Shown: positions 1-11,218 of the stretch, in pieces
Layout: every line of letters begins with the position of its first letter
How positions within the stretch are numbered: position 1 is the stretch's first letter
Source: Candidatus Caldilinea saccharophila
GTDB taxonomy: Bacteria > Chloroflexota > Anaerolineae > Caldilineales > Caldilineaceae
Length of the DNA stretch: 64,000 nt
Assembly (NCBI GenBank): GCA_016710365.1
Contig: JADJVW010000059.1
Coordinates: forward strand, 62,001-126,000
Reading direction: 5' to 3'
Position numbers and translations under genes: made by a program
The notes under the pieces: generated by a model
What the model was told of the DNA's origin: nothing
Database searches by the model: none
The model's input: only the letters and a program-made list of their open reading frames with translations

Positions 1-524
1 ATGGCGTCTTCCATCACCACCTTGTCGCGGTCGCCCATGACGACCACACAGTCTCGCCTGGCGCCGGCCGCCAATTTGAGTTCACGCAGCACGGTAAAGA
101 TGTGTTCCGACCAGTTGAGGATCACGATGTGTCCGGTTTCGATGACGCGCGAGCGCCCTTTGAGTAGGTCGTCCAGTTTGTTGTCGATGCTGTTGGTGAG
201 CACGCCGATAAAAGTGCTGATGATAAAGATGCCGCCCAGGGTCACGGCCAGCATGGCGAAGCGAAATCTCCAGCCCGAGTCGCCGCCCATCGTGCCCGGG
301 TCGAGCGTGCGCATCAGGCTGGCCCACGCCGCCTCGTTCAGGGACAGCGGGTCGGCGTCGTCGGGGCCGATGCGGCCCAGCCACACGATCAAGGCAACGA
401 CCAGCACGACAATGATCGACAACAACGCCAGCCAGCCGATGATCGCAGCCGTTCCACCCATCAAGGTATTGTCAAATGCGTAGCGTAGCCGGTCGCGCCA
501 GGTAATTTTTTTCACAACAGCCAT
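1..524 (-). CDS. CASTOR/POLLUX-type ion channel, N-terminal part (runs off the window)
   Basis: Reads from an ATG at 524 to the window edge without a stop, giving 174 residues. After a short basic cytoplasmic start there is a strong membrane segment at about residues 25-50. A second hydrophobic segment at about 90-110 follows the stretch DPGTMGGDSGWRFRF, which resembles the pore-proximal region of the family. The sequence then enters a cytosolic nucleotide-binding region beginning GHIVILNWSEH. CASTOR/POLLUX proteins are cation channels gated by RCK-like domains; bacterial members are poorly characterised and the transported ion is unknown here. The rest of the RCK region lies outside the window. 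No strong ribosome binding site precedes the start. Confidence 0.72.
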   Translation of the reverse strand, partial: MAVVKKITWRDRLRYAFDNTLMGGTAAIIGWLALLSIIVVLVVALIVWLGRIGPDDADPLSLNEAAWASLMRTLDPGTMGGDSGWRFRFAMLAVTLGGIFIISTFIGVLTNSIDNKLDDLLKGRSRVIETGHIVILNWSEHIFTVLRELKLAAGARRDCVVVMGDRDKVVMEDA

Positions 525-690
525 TCTTGTAGGTCACGCTGCTAGCGCGACGGCGATAGTTGATGCAAGACCGATGGTCGACGCAAGATCGACGGGCTGG
601 TGGCCCGTCCTGCTTAGCCTATTGTACAAATTTTCCGCGTGTTGTCCATGATTAGTTGGCTCAACCGGAATTGATGTGGCCGGGTCTTAC

Positions 691-752
691 GTGCCGGGGA
701 CGGGCTTGCGGTGCTTCGGTCGAGCAGAGAACGATCAGCCCGTCCCCGGCAC
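691..752. repeat. Intergenic inverted repeat of the GTCCCCGGCAC type
   Basis: Arms 691-706 (gtgccggggacgggct) and 737-752 are exact reverse complements around a 30-bp loop. The same core (gtccccggcac) forms the arms of the inverted repeat at 30435-30499, so this is one member of a dispersed family. No U-tract follows, so it is not an obvious terminator. Confidence 0.7.
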
Positions 753-885
753 ATAACCACAATGTTGGAGAGATGGACGCCGTCGGCGTCGCCCCTTTTG
801 CGCGAAGCAGAGGCGGCCTTCAAACGACTTTTATCAAATCTGTTTCGACGTCAGACAACTTTTAGAAGATAAAAATCCATGAATC

Positions 886-917
886 CATAGGAATTCCCCA
901 ATAATTCATAGGAATTT
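886..917. promoter_or_regulatory. Direct repeat, possible operator upstream of the LacI-type gene
   Basis: The motif cataggaatt occurs at 886-895 and again at 907-916, a spacing of 21 bp or two helical turns. It lies 25-55 bp upstream of the -35 box at 942. A regulator binding site is an inference from the spacing; the binding protein is unknown. Confidence 0.35.
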
Positions 918-941
918 CGGCAAAAATAATCGGAATACCTA

Positions 942-970
942 TTGACACTTATCGTAGTTGATGTTACTAT
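942..970 (+). promoter_or_regulatory. Sigma-70 promoter of the LacI-type regulator
   Basis: TTGACA at 942-947 and TACTAT at 965-970 are separated by exactly 17 bp. Transcription would begin near 977. This places the ATG at 958 upstream of the transcript and supports the ATG at 1021 as the true start. Confidence 0.75.
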
Positions 971-1020
971 TCTGTCGTCAGTGTTCCTCATCCTATTGCC
1001 AAATTTATAGGTCAAAAGTG

Positions 1021-2049
1021 ATGGCCATATTCGCACCTACGCAGCGCCCGACGATCCGTGAGGTCGCTGAAGAGGCTGGCGTATCGACTTCGACGGTGTC
1101 GCTCTACTTTCAGGCCCCAGACCGTGTTGCTGTAGACACCGGGGAGCGCATTGCCGAAGCCGCCACGAAATTGGGCTATACACCGCGTCGTCGCAATGGC
1201 GATCAACCTCAACTGTTCGGCCTGCTAATGGAAGAATTATCGGCGCCTGCTTATCCGCAGGCAGTCTATGGAGGTGTTGTACGTGGGCTGGAATTGGCGG
1301 CAAAACAGGCCAATTACAACATGCTCTATGCATCGGTGGAAGAAGATTGTCTCCCGCAAGTCATTCAGGATGGTCAAGTGCGCGGGGTTGTCCTGCTGGG
1401 CGGATGTCTGGCCAACGATAAGCTGGCTGCCACGCTTTTACGGCGCAAGTTTCCCTTCGTCTTGTTGGATAACTACATCGTGGGGTTGGCTGCGGACAGT
1501 GTCCTGGCTGACAACGAATGGGGGGGATATCAAGCGTTTACCCATTTGGCGGAACTGGGTCACACACAGATTGCCATTATTGAGGGGCCGCAAAAATATC
1601 ACACATTGGTAGATCGCTTATTCGGTGCATTGAGAGCCGCACAGGAACTAGGCATACCGATCCCACCTGAATATCGCCAGCCGTCGATTTCCAGCGGTTT
1701 TCCGAATAAGGGTTATCGCGAAATGAAGGAATTGCTCCAGTTGAAACATCGACCAACTGCGGTGTTTGTTGTGAGTGATCGGGCGGCATTCGGCGCCCTG
1801 GAGGCCGTCAAAGAGGCAGGCTTATCTGTACCGGAAGACATTTCGATTGTCGGTTTCGATGATGAAGTGTGGGCGGAACATGCCAAACCGCCGCTGACAA
1901 CAGTTCGTTATCCACGACAGGAAATGGGCGCGCTTGCGATGGCGCGCTTGCTGCAACGCATCGAAGAACCCTCTCTACCACCGGTGCGCACACATCTCTA
2001 CACCGAACTCATTGTCAGATCGTCCAGCGCCCCATTTCGCCAAAGCTAG
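1021..2049 (+). CDS. LacI/PurR-family transcriptional regulator
   Basis: A 342-residue protein of normal family length. Residues 11-31 (TIREVAEEAGVSTSTVSLYF) are the LacI-type helix-turn-helix. The rest is a periplasmic-binding-protein-like ligand domain ending in the typical VGFDDEVWAEHAKPPLTTV stretch. LacI proteins are usually repressors that release DNA on binding a sugar. The gene sits 130 bp upstream of a sugar ABC transporter on the same strand, so it probably controls that uptake locus. The start at 1021 is preferred over the in-frame ATG at 958 because that one lies upstream of the predicted transcription start. Confidence 0.93.
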   Translation: MAIFAPTQRPTIREVAEEAGVSTSTVSLYFQAPDRVAVDTGERIAEAATKLGYTPRRRNGDQPQLFGLLMEELSAPAYPQAVYGGVVRGLELAAKQANYNMLYASVEEDCLPQVIQDGQVRGVVLLGGCLANDKLAATLLRRKFPFVLLDNYIVGLAADSVLADNEWGGYQAFTHLAELGHTQIAIIEGPQKYHTLVDRLFGALRAAQELGIPIPPEYRQPSISSGFPNKGYREMKELLQLKHRPTAVFVVSDRAAFGALEAVKEAGLSVPEDISIVGFDDEVWAEHAKPPLTTVRYPRQEMGALAMARLLQRIEEPSLPPVRTHLYTELIVRSSSAPFRQS

Positions 2050-2179
2050 ACCGTGCATAATTCTGGTTTGAATCGATAGGTTGAAAGGAGATTACAAGTT
2101 CAATAAGAATGCGGGTTCATATCGTCTTGCTTATCTTCTCGTGTATGTGCATTTTAATCGCCAACCAGGAGGAAATTCC

Positions 2180-3533
2180 ATGTCTGAACAACCCAATACT
2201 TCGAACCAGCACGCGCTGACGCGTCGTGAAATGCTTCGCTTGTCGGCCTTCGTGGGCGCTGGCGCATTTCTTGCCGCCTGCGCACCAGCCGCAGCCCCAT
2301 CGAGCGGCGGGGGATCTGCCGCGCCGGGACAAGCGCCTGTCACCGTGAAGTTCACAACATCCTACGACATTGCAATTTACGAACCACTTGTCCCCGATAT
2401 AATGAAGGAGCGGCACCCAGAGATCGAACTGGTCATGGAGACGACGCCTATTGGGGATGGATGGGCCGCCTATGCGAACGCCATTATGACCAAGGTCGCC
2501 GGTGGGCAGACTTTTGACGTTATTTATGCGCCTACTGAGACATTGGGTACATTTGCCAGTAAGAACATCATCCAGGACTTAAATCCACTGCTGGATGCGG
2601 ATGCCCCCGCCAGAGAGGACCTGGAAAGTGAGATTCATCCTACTTTGATCAAAGCCACCCAGTATGCCGGAAAGCAGGTAGGCATGCCGAACGGGTGGAA
2701 TAACATGATCATACATTACAACACCAAACTCTTTGCGGATAAGGGCTTGGAGCCGCCGACTGCTGACTGGAGTTGGAATGACTTCACCCAGGCTTGTCTT
2801 GCTCTGGCAAATGTCACCGGGTCGGCGGATGATGTTTATGCATACTCATTCTGGGATTCCTCATTTGGCATGAGTCCTTGGTATTTCAACAACGATACTG
2901 CTGTTTTGACGCCAGATTGGGCGGATTCCAATTTGAAAGACCCGAAGGTGGCGGAAACGCTCCAGTTCCTTGCCGATCTGATTCTCAAACACAAGGTTTC
3001 GCCCAATCCTGCTGGCTGGGATGAGCAAGGGCAGTTCGGTTCGCGTCACCTGGCCATGCGTTCTTGCGGTGGCTGGTGTATCAATCCTACCCTGGCCGAC
3101 GAGATGTACGATTTCGCATTCCTATATTACCCCCATCAGTCCGGCAATCTACGGACAGTCGTCGGCGTCGGCGTACACCATGGCCACCACCACGCAAATC
3201 CCACAGGAAGCATGGGAAGTCATCAAGGTGCTGAATGGACCGGAAGTGCAGACAAGTTGGGCTACCGTCGATGGCGCTCCGCCTTCACGGAAGTCAGTGG
3301 CAGATTCTCCGGCCTTTATGAATCTTGCAAAGCCATCTGAAGCAGATATGAGCATTTTCTGGGAATCTCTGGACTATGCAGCGTTAGTGACGTCGCCAAT
3401 CAACTTCAACATCGTCGATCCATTGATGCAGCGATGGTACGCTAAAATCTGGAACGGCGAAATGTCGGTCGAAGAAGCCCTGGCGGGTGCGGATGTTGAG
3501 CTACAGGCGGAAATGGACAAGCTGAAAGGCTAG
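2180..3533 (+). CDS. Sugar ABC transporter substrate-binding lipoprotein (frameshifted)
   Basis: Extracellular solute-binding protein family 1, about 450 residues when the frames are joined. The start follows AGGAGG at 2167-2172. Residues 14-34 combine a twin-arginine-like TRREMLRLS with a lipobox LAAC (Cys34), so it is an exported lipoprotein. The frame breaks between about 3155 and 3172: the first frame reads to HQSGNLRTVVGVG and the second resumes at AYTMATTTQIPQEAWEVIKV, the conserved C-terminal helix region. One extra base in the GTCGGC repeat would explain it. Two permease genes follow, so it delivers a sugar to them. The ligand is not shown by sequence; the GH116 enzyme nearby suggests a glycoside. 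Confidence 0.88.
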
Positions 3534-3658
3534 ATGGATTGGTCGCAGGACGGGTTGGGTGGAACAGGCAGTTCGTTTTTCCTCTAGGGATCCAAACGAA
3601 CTTGCTTACATCCAATCTGTCCTGGCGGAAGTTGCCTGCACGCCGCAAAGGAAACATT

Positions 3659-4570
3659 ATGCCATCAACCGCCCATAGGACAGTGCGCATTACAAGTCGC
3701 ATGCAGGAGAATATTGCTGGCTATCTGTTTGTCCTGCCATCATTTATTCTGTTGCTGATCTTCACAATCCTGCCGATTATTGCCACTCTCGGGCTTTCGA
3801 TGACAGATTATCAACTGCTTAGTCCGCTGCGCTTCACCGGGCTTGACAACTGGCAGCGCCTGGCAGCAGACACGCGGGCGTGGACGACCTTTCGCAACAG
3901 CTTGTTCATTACCATCGGCGCCGTATTCTTCAACAACACCTTAGGGTTTTTGCTGGCGGTTGGGGTAAACCGCGCCCTGCCACGCGGCTTCAAAACCGCA
4001 CTCCGGACCATCTATTTTTTCCCATATATCACAACTGCGGCGTCGCTGGCCATGGTATGGGGATTTATGTTGACGAAAGATCGCGGCATGATCAACTGGA
4101 TGCTCGGTCAGATCGGCATTGCTCCTATTGGTTGGCTGTCCGATCCAAGCGTTGTCATCTGGTCAGTGGTCATATTCGACGTGTGGAAATCTTGCGGCTA
4201 TCTGATGGTGTTGTATCTTGCGGGGCTGCAAGGCATCCCGGACAGTCTGTACGAAGCCGCCATGATCGATGGTGCGGACGGATGGCGTCAAATGCGTTAC
4301 ATCACTCTTCCGCTCATCACGCCAACTGCGTTTTTCTGCCTGATCATCAGTTCGATTGGCGCATTTCAGATATTCGATAATGTATTCGTGCTGACGGGTG
4401 GCGGGCCGGGTGATGCTTCACGCACCATCGTCATGTATATCTATGAAATGGCCTTCAACCGGTTCGAGTATGGCTATGCCGCAACCGTATCTGTCACATT
4501 GATGATTATGCTGATCATCTTTACGCGGATTCAATTCTGGGTTGCCGACCGCTGGGTGAATTATGAGTAA
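3659..4570 (+). CDS. Sugar ABC transporter permease, MalF/UgpA type
   Basis: A 303-residue integral membrane protein with about six transmembrane segments, the first at residues 18-40. The EAA loop that docks the ATPase begins at Glu199 (EAAMIDGADGWRQMRYITLP). The ATG at 3659 is chosen because AAAGGA lies at 3647-3652. An in-frame upstream extension has no family similarity. It overlaps the second permease by 8 bp, so the two are translated together. No ATPase gene is present; carbohydrate importers of this type often borrow a shared MsmK/UgpC-like ATPase encoded elsewhere. Confidence 0.95.
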   Translation: MPSTAHRTVRITSRMQENIAGYLFVLPSFILLLIFTILPIIATLGLSMTDYQLLSPLRFTGLDNWQRLAADTRAWTTFRNSLFITIGAVFFNNTLGFLLAVGVNRALPRGFKTALRTIYFFPYITTAASLAMVWGFMLTKDRGMINWMLGQIGIAPIGWLSDPSVVIWSVVIFDVWKSCGYLMVLYLAGLQGIPDSLYEAAMIDGADGWRQMRYITLPLITPTAFFCLIISSIGAFQIFDNVFVLTGGGPGDASRTIVMYIYEMAFNRFEYGYAATVSVTLMIMLIIFTRIQFWVADRWVNYE

Positions 4571-5495
4571 AAACATAAACACAGGAACACAGATGGCAAC
4601 CACCACAGCCGATCTGAAGCCATCAGCCAGCCAACAAGCCGCTAAGCGCAGCATCGGTAAAAGAAGCGCACAGGGGGCGCTAGAGCTTCTGATTTGGATT
4701 CTTCTACTTATTGTGGCTGTCGGCATGTTGATGCCGATCCTATGGATGTTTGCGACATCACTGCGCCCGCCAGCCCAAAGCTTCTCGTTGCCGCCCTCTT
4801 TTTTCCCAACACAATGGCGCTGGGAAAATTACTGGAATGTCATTACGTCCGAACGCATCGGTTATCCACGGCTTTTCTGGAACAGCATCTACCTGGCTGT
4901 CACGGTGACTGTATTGCAACTGGCAACCTGTTCCCTCGCGGCCTTTGCCTTTGCGCGACTGCGCTTTCCCGGTCGTGATCTGCTCTTTTTCACACTTTTG
5001 GCGAGTATGATGATTCCCGGCGTGGTCACCATGGTGCCGCTCTTTATGATCGTCAGCAGATTGAATCTGACCGATAATCATCTCTCAATTATCCTGCCCG
5101 CCGCCACCAGCGCATTTGGCATTTTTTTACTGCGTCAATTCTTTCTGACGCTTCCTTCTGAATTGTCCGATGCCGCAAAGATCGATGGCGCCGGGTATTT
5201 CACACTTTATTGGCGGATTATGTTGCCGTTGGTCGGGCCTGGTCTATCGACGCTTGGAGTTTTTGCATTTCTTGGCAACTGGAACAGTTTTTTGTTTCCG
5301 CTCCTCTTTCTCACTTCACGGGATAAAATGACGCTGCCGCTTGCTTTGGTGTCGCTCGCCGGATATATGGGGTCGGGGAGCCAATCCGAGATTCTGGCGG
5401 CAATCTTCATGTCAATTCTACCGCTCGCCCTCATTTTTGTGTTTGCGCAACGCTTTATTCTGCAAGGAATTGCACTCAGCGGTATCAAGGGATAA
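4563..5495 (+). CDS. Sugar ABC transporter permease, MalG/UgpE type
   Basis: A 310-residue membrane protein whose ATG overlaps the end of the preceding permease. A cytoplasmic N-terminus of about 40 residues is followed by six predicted membrane spans. The EAA-type coupling motif begins at Asp203 (DAAKIDGAGYFTLYWRIMLP). MalG-type permeases pair with MalF-type ones to form the translocation pore for a sugar or oligosaccharide. Ten bases separate it from the G3E GTPase gene, continuing the operon. Confidence 0.95.
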   Translation: MSKNINTGTQMATTTADLKPSASQQAAKRSIGKRSAQGALELLIWILLLIVAVGMLMPILWMFATSLRPPAQSFSLPPSFFPTQWRWENYWNVITSERIGYPRLFWNSIYLAVTVTVLQLATCSLAAFAFARLRFPGRDLLFFTLLASMMIPGVVTMVPLFMIVSRLNLTDNHLSIILPAATSAFGIFLLRQFFLTLPSELSDAAKIDGAGYFTLYWRIMLPLVGPGLSTLGVFAFLGNWNSFLFPLLFLTSRDKMTLPLALVSLAGYMGSGSQSEILAAIFMSILPLALIFVFAQRFILQGIALSGIKG

Positions 5496-5505
5496 TCCAA
5501 CCTTT

Positions 5506-6619
5506 ATGACCCAGTTGATCCTCGTCGGCGGCTTTCTCGGCGCCGGCAAGACAACCCTCCTCCTCACCGCAGCGCGCCGGCTGACCGCACGCGGCCTGAA
5601 GGTGGGGTTGGTGACAAACGACCAGGGCGATGATCTCGTGGATACGGCGCTGGCGCAGCAGCAACGACTTGCCGTCACCGAGGTGGCAGGCGGCTGTTTC
5701 TGCTGTCGCTTTCCCGATCTGCTCAAAGGCTTGGAGACGCTGCAACGCACGGTCGAGCCAGATGTGATTTTGGCCGAACCGGTCGGCAGTTGCACGGATC
5801 TGCTGGCGACGGTGGTGCGACCGCTGCGTCATTACCATGCTGGCCGCTTCCGCATTGCGCCGCTCACGATTCTGATCGATCCCTTGCGCAACCACAGTCG
5901 ATTTGCCGCGGAGGTCGACTATCTTTTTTCAGCAGCAGCTTGCCGAGGCAGAGGTGGTCGTCTTGGCCAAACAGGATTTGCCGGCGGCGGTGGCAAGTCG
6001 CAAGGAGGCGCAGGCGCTGGTGCAGCGTCATGGTGCAGCGCCGGTTTTTGCGCTTTCGGCGACAACGGGGGAGGGCGTCGATGCCTGGCTGGATTTCGTC
6101 TTGACATCGACCAGTGCAGCCGCGCGCACGCTCGACATCGACTACAACGTCTATGCCGCCGGTGAAGCCGCGCTGGGATGGCTCAACGCTGGCGGTGTCC
6201 TCACCGCCCGTCAAGGCTTCTCCCCGCGCAACTGGGTTGCCTATTTGTTGCGCATGCTGGATACGTCACTGGCGATACATGGGGCAGAGATTGCCCACAT
6301 CAAAGCCTACGCCCGCACCGCGGATGCGGACTACAAGGCGAGCCTGACACAGTCCCATGCGCCGGTAAGCTGGGATTTAGACCCTGACGACCGCGATTGC
6401 ACAGTCCTCGAGTTCGTGCTCAACGCACGCGTGCAAGTCGCATCAGAGGTGCTGGCGTCAGTCGTGCGCGGCGTCTTCGCTGAACTCTCTCCCTATCCCG
6501 ACTTTGCGTGTACCTTTACCCAATTCGACTGCTTTCGCCCGGCCGCGCCGCGTCCGACTTATCGCATGGAAACCATCAACCAGCCCGCAGCTTCGCAACC
6601 GTCCAGAGGTGACTTATGA
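5506..6619 (+). CDS. CobW/G3E-family GTP-binding metallochaperone (frameshifted)
   Basis: About 370 residues when joined. The N-terminus has a Walker A motif GAGKTT at residues 12-17 and the family's metal-binding C-x-C-C motif at Cys64, Cys66 and Cys67 (GGCFCC). The frame breaks at a run of six T at 5924-5929; the product reads EVDYLF in one frame and continues QQQLAEAEVVVLAKQDL in another. A C-terminal CobW_C-like region follows. G3E GTPases insert or deliver metals (Zn, Co, Ni) to client proteins. The stop overlaps the ATG of the GH116 gene (ATGA at 6616), so the two are coupled and the glycosidase is a possible client. The metal is not evident. Confidence 0.85.
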
Positions 6620-9249
6620 ACGACTTTATCTACCAAGGCGCCAAAACCACGCAGATCAGCTTCCCGCTCGGCGGCATCGGCGCGGGCAGTATTGGTCTTG
6701 CTGGCAACGGCCGCCTGATCGACTGGGAGATTTTCAACCGGCCCAACAAGGGCAGCGTCAACGGTTTCTCCCACTTTGCCGTGCGCGCCGAAGCGGATGG
6801 TCGCGTCCTCGATGCGCGCGTGCTGCATGGTGACCTGGCCGCGCCCTATCAAGGCGAACTGAACGGCGCGCACTTTACCAGCTATGGCTGGGGACCGCGC
6901 CGTGAGTATCTGACCGGGCTGCCCCACTTCGCCGACACCCAGTTCAAGGGCGAGTACCCGCTGGCAGCGCTCTCCTTTGCCGACGCGCGCTTCCCCGGTG
7001 AGGTGACGCTGCGCGCGTTCAGCCCGTTGATCCCGCTCAACGACCGCGATTCGAGCCTGCCCGCCGCCTTCTTCGAGTACACGGTCGCCAACACCAGCGA
7101 TGAAGCGATCGATTACACGCTGGCCGGCGTGCTTGCCAATCCACTGCCTGCCAACAATCGCAACACGGTCAGTGAGCAGCCCTGGGGACATACGCTTCAG
7201 CTCACTTCAGACAGTGTTGAACCCGGCACGACTACCTACGGCGATCTGACCCTGGCGACCGATGGCGGCCGCGCCGAAGGCGCCAGCCTGAGCTGGCAGG
7301 AGTATTGGTTCCGCGGCGTCTGGTTTGACAGCCTCGAGGTCTACTGGAAGGATTTTACGACGCCCGGTCCTTTCCAGAACCGCCACTACCCGCTCGAACG
7401 CGCGGGCAAGGGCAACGAGGGCTTGCTGGCCGTTCACTTCCGCCTGGCGCCCGGCGAGAGCAAGGCGGTGCGCTTTGTCATCGCCTGGAATTTCCCGGTC
7501 TGCGAGAATTACTGGAAACCTGAGCAGACGCTGCCGGCCGGCGTCTCCCCAACCTGGAAGAACTACTACGCCACGGTCTGGCCCGATTCGCAGGCGAGCG
7601 CGGCCTATGCCATCGCGCAGTGGGATCGGCTCTACGCTGAGACGCAGCGCTTTCACGACGCCCTCTTTGCCTCCGACCTGCCGCCCGCCGCGCTCGACGC
7701 CATCTCCGCCAACATGGCAATTCTGAAGTCGCCGACCGTGCTGCGGCTGGAGGACGGCACGTTTTACGGCTGGGAGGGCTGCCATCCCGACGCCGGCTGC
7801 TGTGAAGGAAGCTGCACCCACGTCTGGAACTATCAGCAGACGCTGCCCTTCCTCTTCCCTGCCCTGGAACGTTCCATGCGCGAGGCCGATTTTCGCTACA
7901 ATCTGCGCCCCGACGGTGGCATGGCTTTCCGTCTTCAACTGCCTTTGGGCGCCGAGTTATGGGAATTCCGCCCCTGCGCCGACGGTCAGTTTGGCGGCGT
8001 GCTCAAGACCTACCGCGACTGGAAGATTTGCGGCGACAGCGAATGGCTGCGCCGCCTGTGGCCGGCGGTCAAGCAGTCGATCGACTTTGCCTGGCTCCCG
8101 GACAACGAAGATCGCTGGGACCCTGAAAAAACCGGCGTGCTCTGGGGCCGCCAGCATCACACGCTCGACATGGAGCTATTCGAGCCAAATTCCTGGCTGA
8201 CGGGCATGTATCTCGCCGCGCTCAAGGCCGGCGCCGAAATGGCCGAACATCTGGGCGATGCAGCCAGCGCCGCCGAATATCGCGCCATCTTCGCCCGCGG
8301 CAAGGCGTGGGCCGACGCCAACCTCTTCAACGGCGAGTACTACATCCAGCGCATCGACCTGCACGACCGCGCGGTCGTGGAAGCCTTTGCCGGCGACGGC
8401 AGCGTGCTGGTCGGCGGCTCCACCATGGAAGCGTACTGGGATGAGGAGCATCAGGAGATCAAATACCAGATCGGCGACGGGTCGAGCATCGACCAACTGC
8501 TGGGCCAGTGGCACGCCAGCCTCTACGGCCTGGGCGAAATCTTTGACCCCGCGCAGGTGCGCAGCGCCAACGCCGCCATCTACAGGCACAATTTCATCCC
8601 GGTGATGGGCGAAGTCTACAACCCCTGCCGTATCTACTGCCTCAACGACGAGGGCGGCCTGGTGATTTGCGCCTGGCCCGCGGGCACGACCAAGCCGACG
8701 ATCCCCGCGCCCTATTCGCAGGAGACCATGAACGGCTTCGAGTACGCCGCGGCCATCCACATGATCATGGACGGGCTGGTCGACGAGGGCATGACCTGCA
8801 TCGAGGCGATCCGCAGACGCTACGACGGCGAGCGCCGCAACCCCTGGAATGAGTTCGAGTGCGGCAGCAACTACGCCCGGTCGATGGCGGCCTATGCGCT
8901 GCTCAACGCCTTCGCCGGCTTCCAGTTTGACATGGTGCGCCAGTCGATTGCCTTCCAGCCGGTGCGCACGCACGCAGGTAGTTTCCGCTGCTTCTGGTCG
9001 CTGGACAGCGGCTGGGGCGAGTTTGAACTGACGCCAGGCGGCGCCGAGCTTCGCCTGCTCTATGGCGATCTGACGCTGCGCTCGCTGGCGCTGCCGCTTG
9101 CCGAAGGCCAACTGGCGGCTGCAGTGCGGCTGGATGCGGAGCAGATCGCGTTCCAGCAGCAAGGAAAAAGTGTGCAATTCCAGGAGAGCCTTCATATCCA
9201 GCCAGGAAGTGCGCTTACAGTCACTTTCGATTTGACACGCGTTTCCTGA
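6616..9249 (+). CDS. GH116-family (GBA2-like) beta-glycosidase
   Basis: An 877-residue protein related to bile-acid beta-glucosidase GBA2. The N-terminal beta-sandwich domain opens with FPLGGIGAGSIGLAGNGRL. The C-terminal (alpha/alpha)6 barrel carries EGSCTHVWNY with Glu397 as the likely nucleophile and LDMELFEPNSW with Asp518 as the likely acid/base; both roles are assigned by family position. Cys residues cluster beside Glu397 (Cys389 to Cys400 region). No signal peptide is seen, so the enzyme is cytoplasmic and would cleave imported glycosides. It is translationally coupled to the G3E GTPase and closes the LacI-controlled sugar operon. Specificity (glucoside, xyloside or other) cannot be read from sequence. 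Confidence 0.9.
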   Translation: MNDFIYQGAKTTQISFPLGGIGAGSIGLAGNGRLIDWEIFNRPNKGSVNGFSHFAVRAEADGRVLDARVLHGDLAAPYQGELNGAHFTSYGWGPRREYLTGLPHFADTQFKGEYPLAALSFADARFPGEVTLRAFSPLIPLNDRDSSLPAAFFEYTVANTSDEAIDYTLAGVLANPLPANNRNTVSEQPWGHTLQLTSDSVEPGTTTYGDLTLATDGGRAEGASLSWQEYWFRGVWFDSLEVYWKDFTTPGPFQNRHYPLERAGKGNEGLLAVHFRLAPGESKAVRFVIAWNFPVCENYWKPEQTLPAGVSPTWKNYYATVWPDSQASAAYAIAQWDRLYAETQRFHDALFASDLPPAALDAISANMAILKSPTVLRLEDGTFYGWEGCHPDAGCCEGSCTHVWNYQQTLPFLFPALERSMREADFRYNLRPDGGMAFRLQLPLGAELWEFRPCADGQFGGVLKTYRDWKICGDSEWLRRLWPAVKQSIDFAWLPDNEDRWDPEKTGVLWGRQHHTLDMELFEPNSWLTGMYLAALKAGAEMAEHLGDAASAAEYRAIFARGKAWADANLFNGEYYIQRIDLHDRAVVEAFAGDGSVLVGGSTMEAYWDEEHQEIKYQIGDGSSIDQLLGQWHASLYGLGEIFDPAQVRSANAAIYRHNFIPVMGEVYNPCRIYCLNDEGGLVICAWPAGTTKPTIPAPYSQETMNGFEYAAAIHMIMDGLVDEGMTCIEAIRRRYDGERRNPWNEFECGSNYARSMAAYALLNAFAGFQFDMVRQSIAFQPVRTHAGSFRCFWSLDSGWGEFELTPGGAELRLLYGDLTLRSLALPLAEGQLAAAVRLDAEQIAFQQQGKSVQFQESLHIQPGSALTVTFDLTRVS

Positions 9250-9260
9250 CCTGCTATATT
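9232..9260 (+). promoter_or_regulatory. Sigma-70 promoter for the aspartate-pathway operon
   Basis: TTGACA at 9232-9237 and TATATT at 9255-9260 are 17 bp apart, overlapping the end of the GH116 gene. The predicted transcript starts near 9267, just ahead of the SAM riboswitch. Confidence 0.75.
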
Positions 9261-9282
9261 CGCAAACAAATTGAATAGATAG

Positions 9283-9401
<119 letters not shown>

Positions 9402-9425
9402 GCGTCGCCTTATGTTCGACCCTGC

Positions 9426-9466
9426 GTCCCTCTTGTCTTGATGGCAAGAGGGACTATTTTATTTTT
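9426..9466 (+). terminator. Riboswitch-controlled intrinsic terminator
   Basis: A 10-bp perfect stem, gtccctcttg (9426-9435) with caagagggac (9445-9454), is followed directly by tattttattttt. It is the expression platform of the SAM riboswitch upstream. Confidence 0.9.
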
Positions 9467-9502
9467 GAGCACAGAAATCAATAATGGAGCAAGGAGACAA
9501 CG

Positions 9503-10951
<1,449 letters not shown>

Positions 10952-10965
10952 AGTAAAGATAGACC

Positions 10966-11046
10966 ACGGATGAGGCGGATTTGACGGATTTGCGCGAACA
11001 ACTCCGATGGCGTTGGATGAAATCCGTGGCAATCCGCCTCATCCGT
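10966..11046. repeat. Dispersed palindromic repeat (CCGTGGAT family)
   Basis: acggatgaggcggatt (10966-10981) is the exact reverse complement of 11031-11046, with further matching CCGTGGAT blocks around it. Related sequence is found at 16933-17019, 48741-48820 and 59547-59603. It lies between lysC and hom and is probably transcribed with them. Confidence 0.7.
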
Positions 11047-11218
11047 TATCATCCGTGGACGATAAAAAAGGCTTGCAGCGTGAGTCCTACTGTGCATGGA
11101 ACGGTTGCCGCCAAAATTCTGACGCAACCACTTGCCGCTTTTTGGTTATCGCGTTGGCATTCGCACATGGTACAATTTGATGCTGTTTTTGACGATACTA
11201 CTTTCTGGAAAGGGGATT

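Larger units (their letters stand above)
525..941. other. Intergenic region between channel gene and LacI-type regulator
   Basis: No credible gene. It holds a 16-bp perfect inverted repeat (691-706 with 737-752) and, near its right end, direct repeats that lie just upstream of the regulator promoter. Confidence 0.6.

Noticed and set aside
5924..5929. Programmed frameshift at the T6 run in the G3E GTPase
   Set aside because: No known recoding in this family and no stimulatory structure seen; similar breaks occur throughout the window without slippery sites, favouring error.
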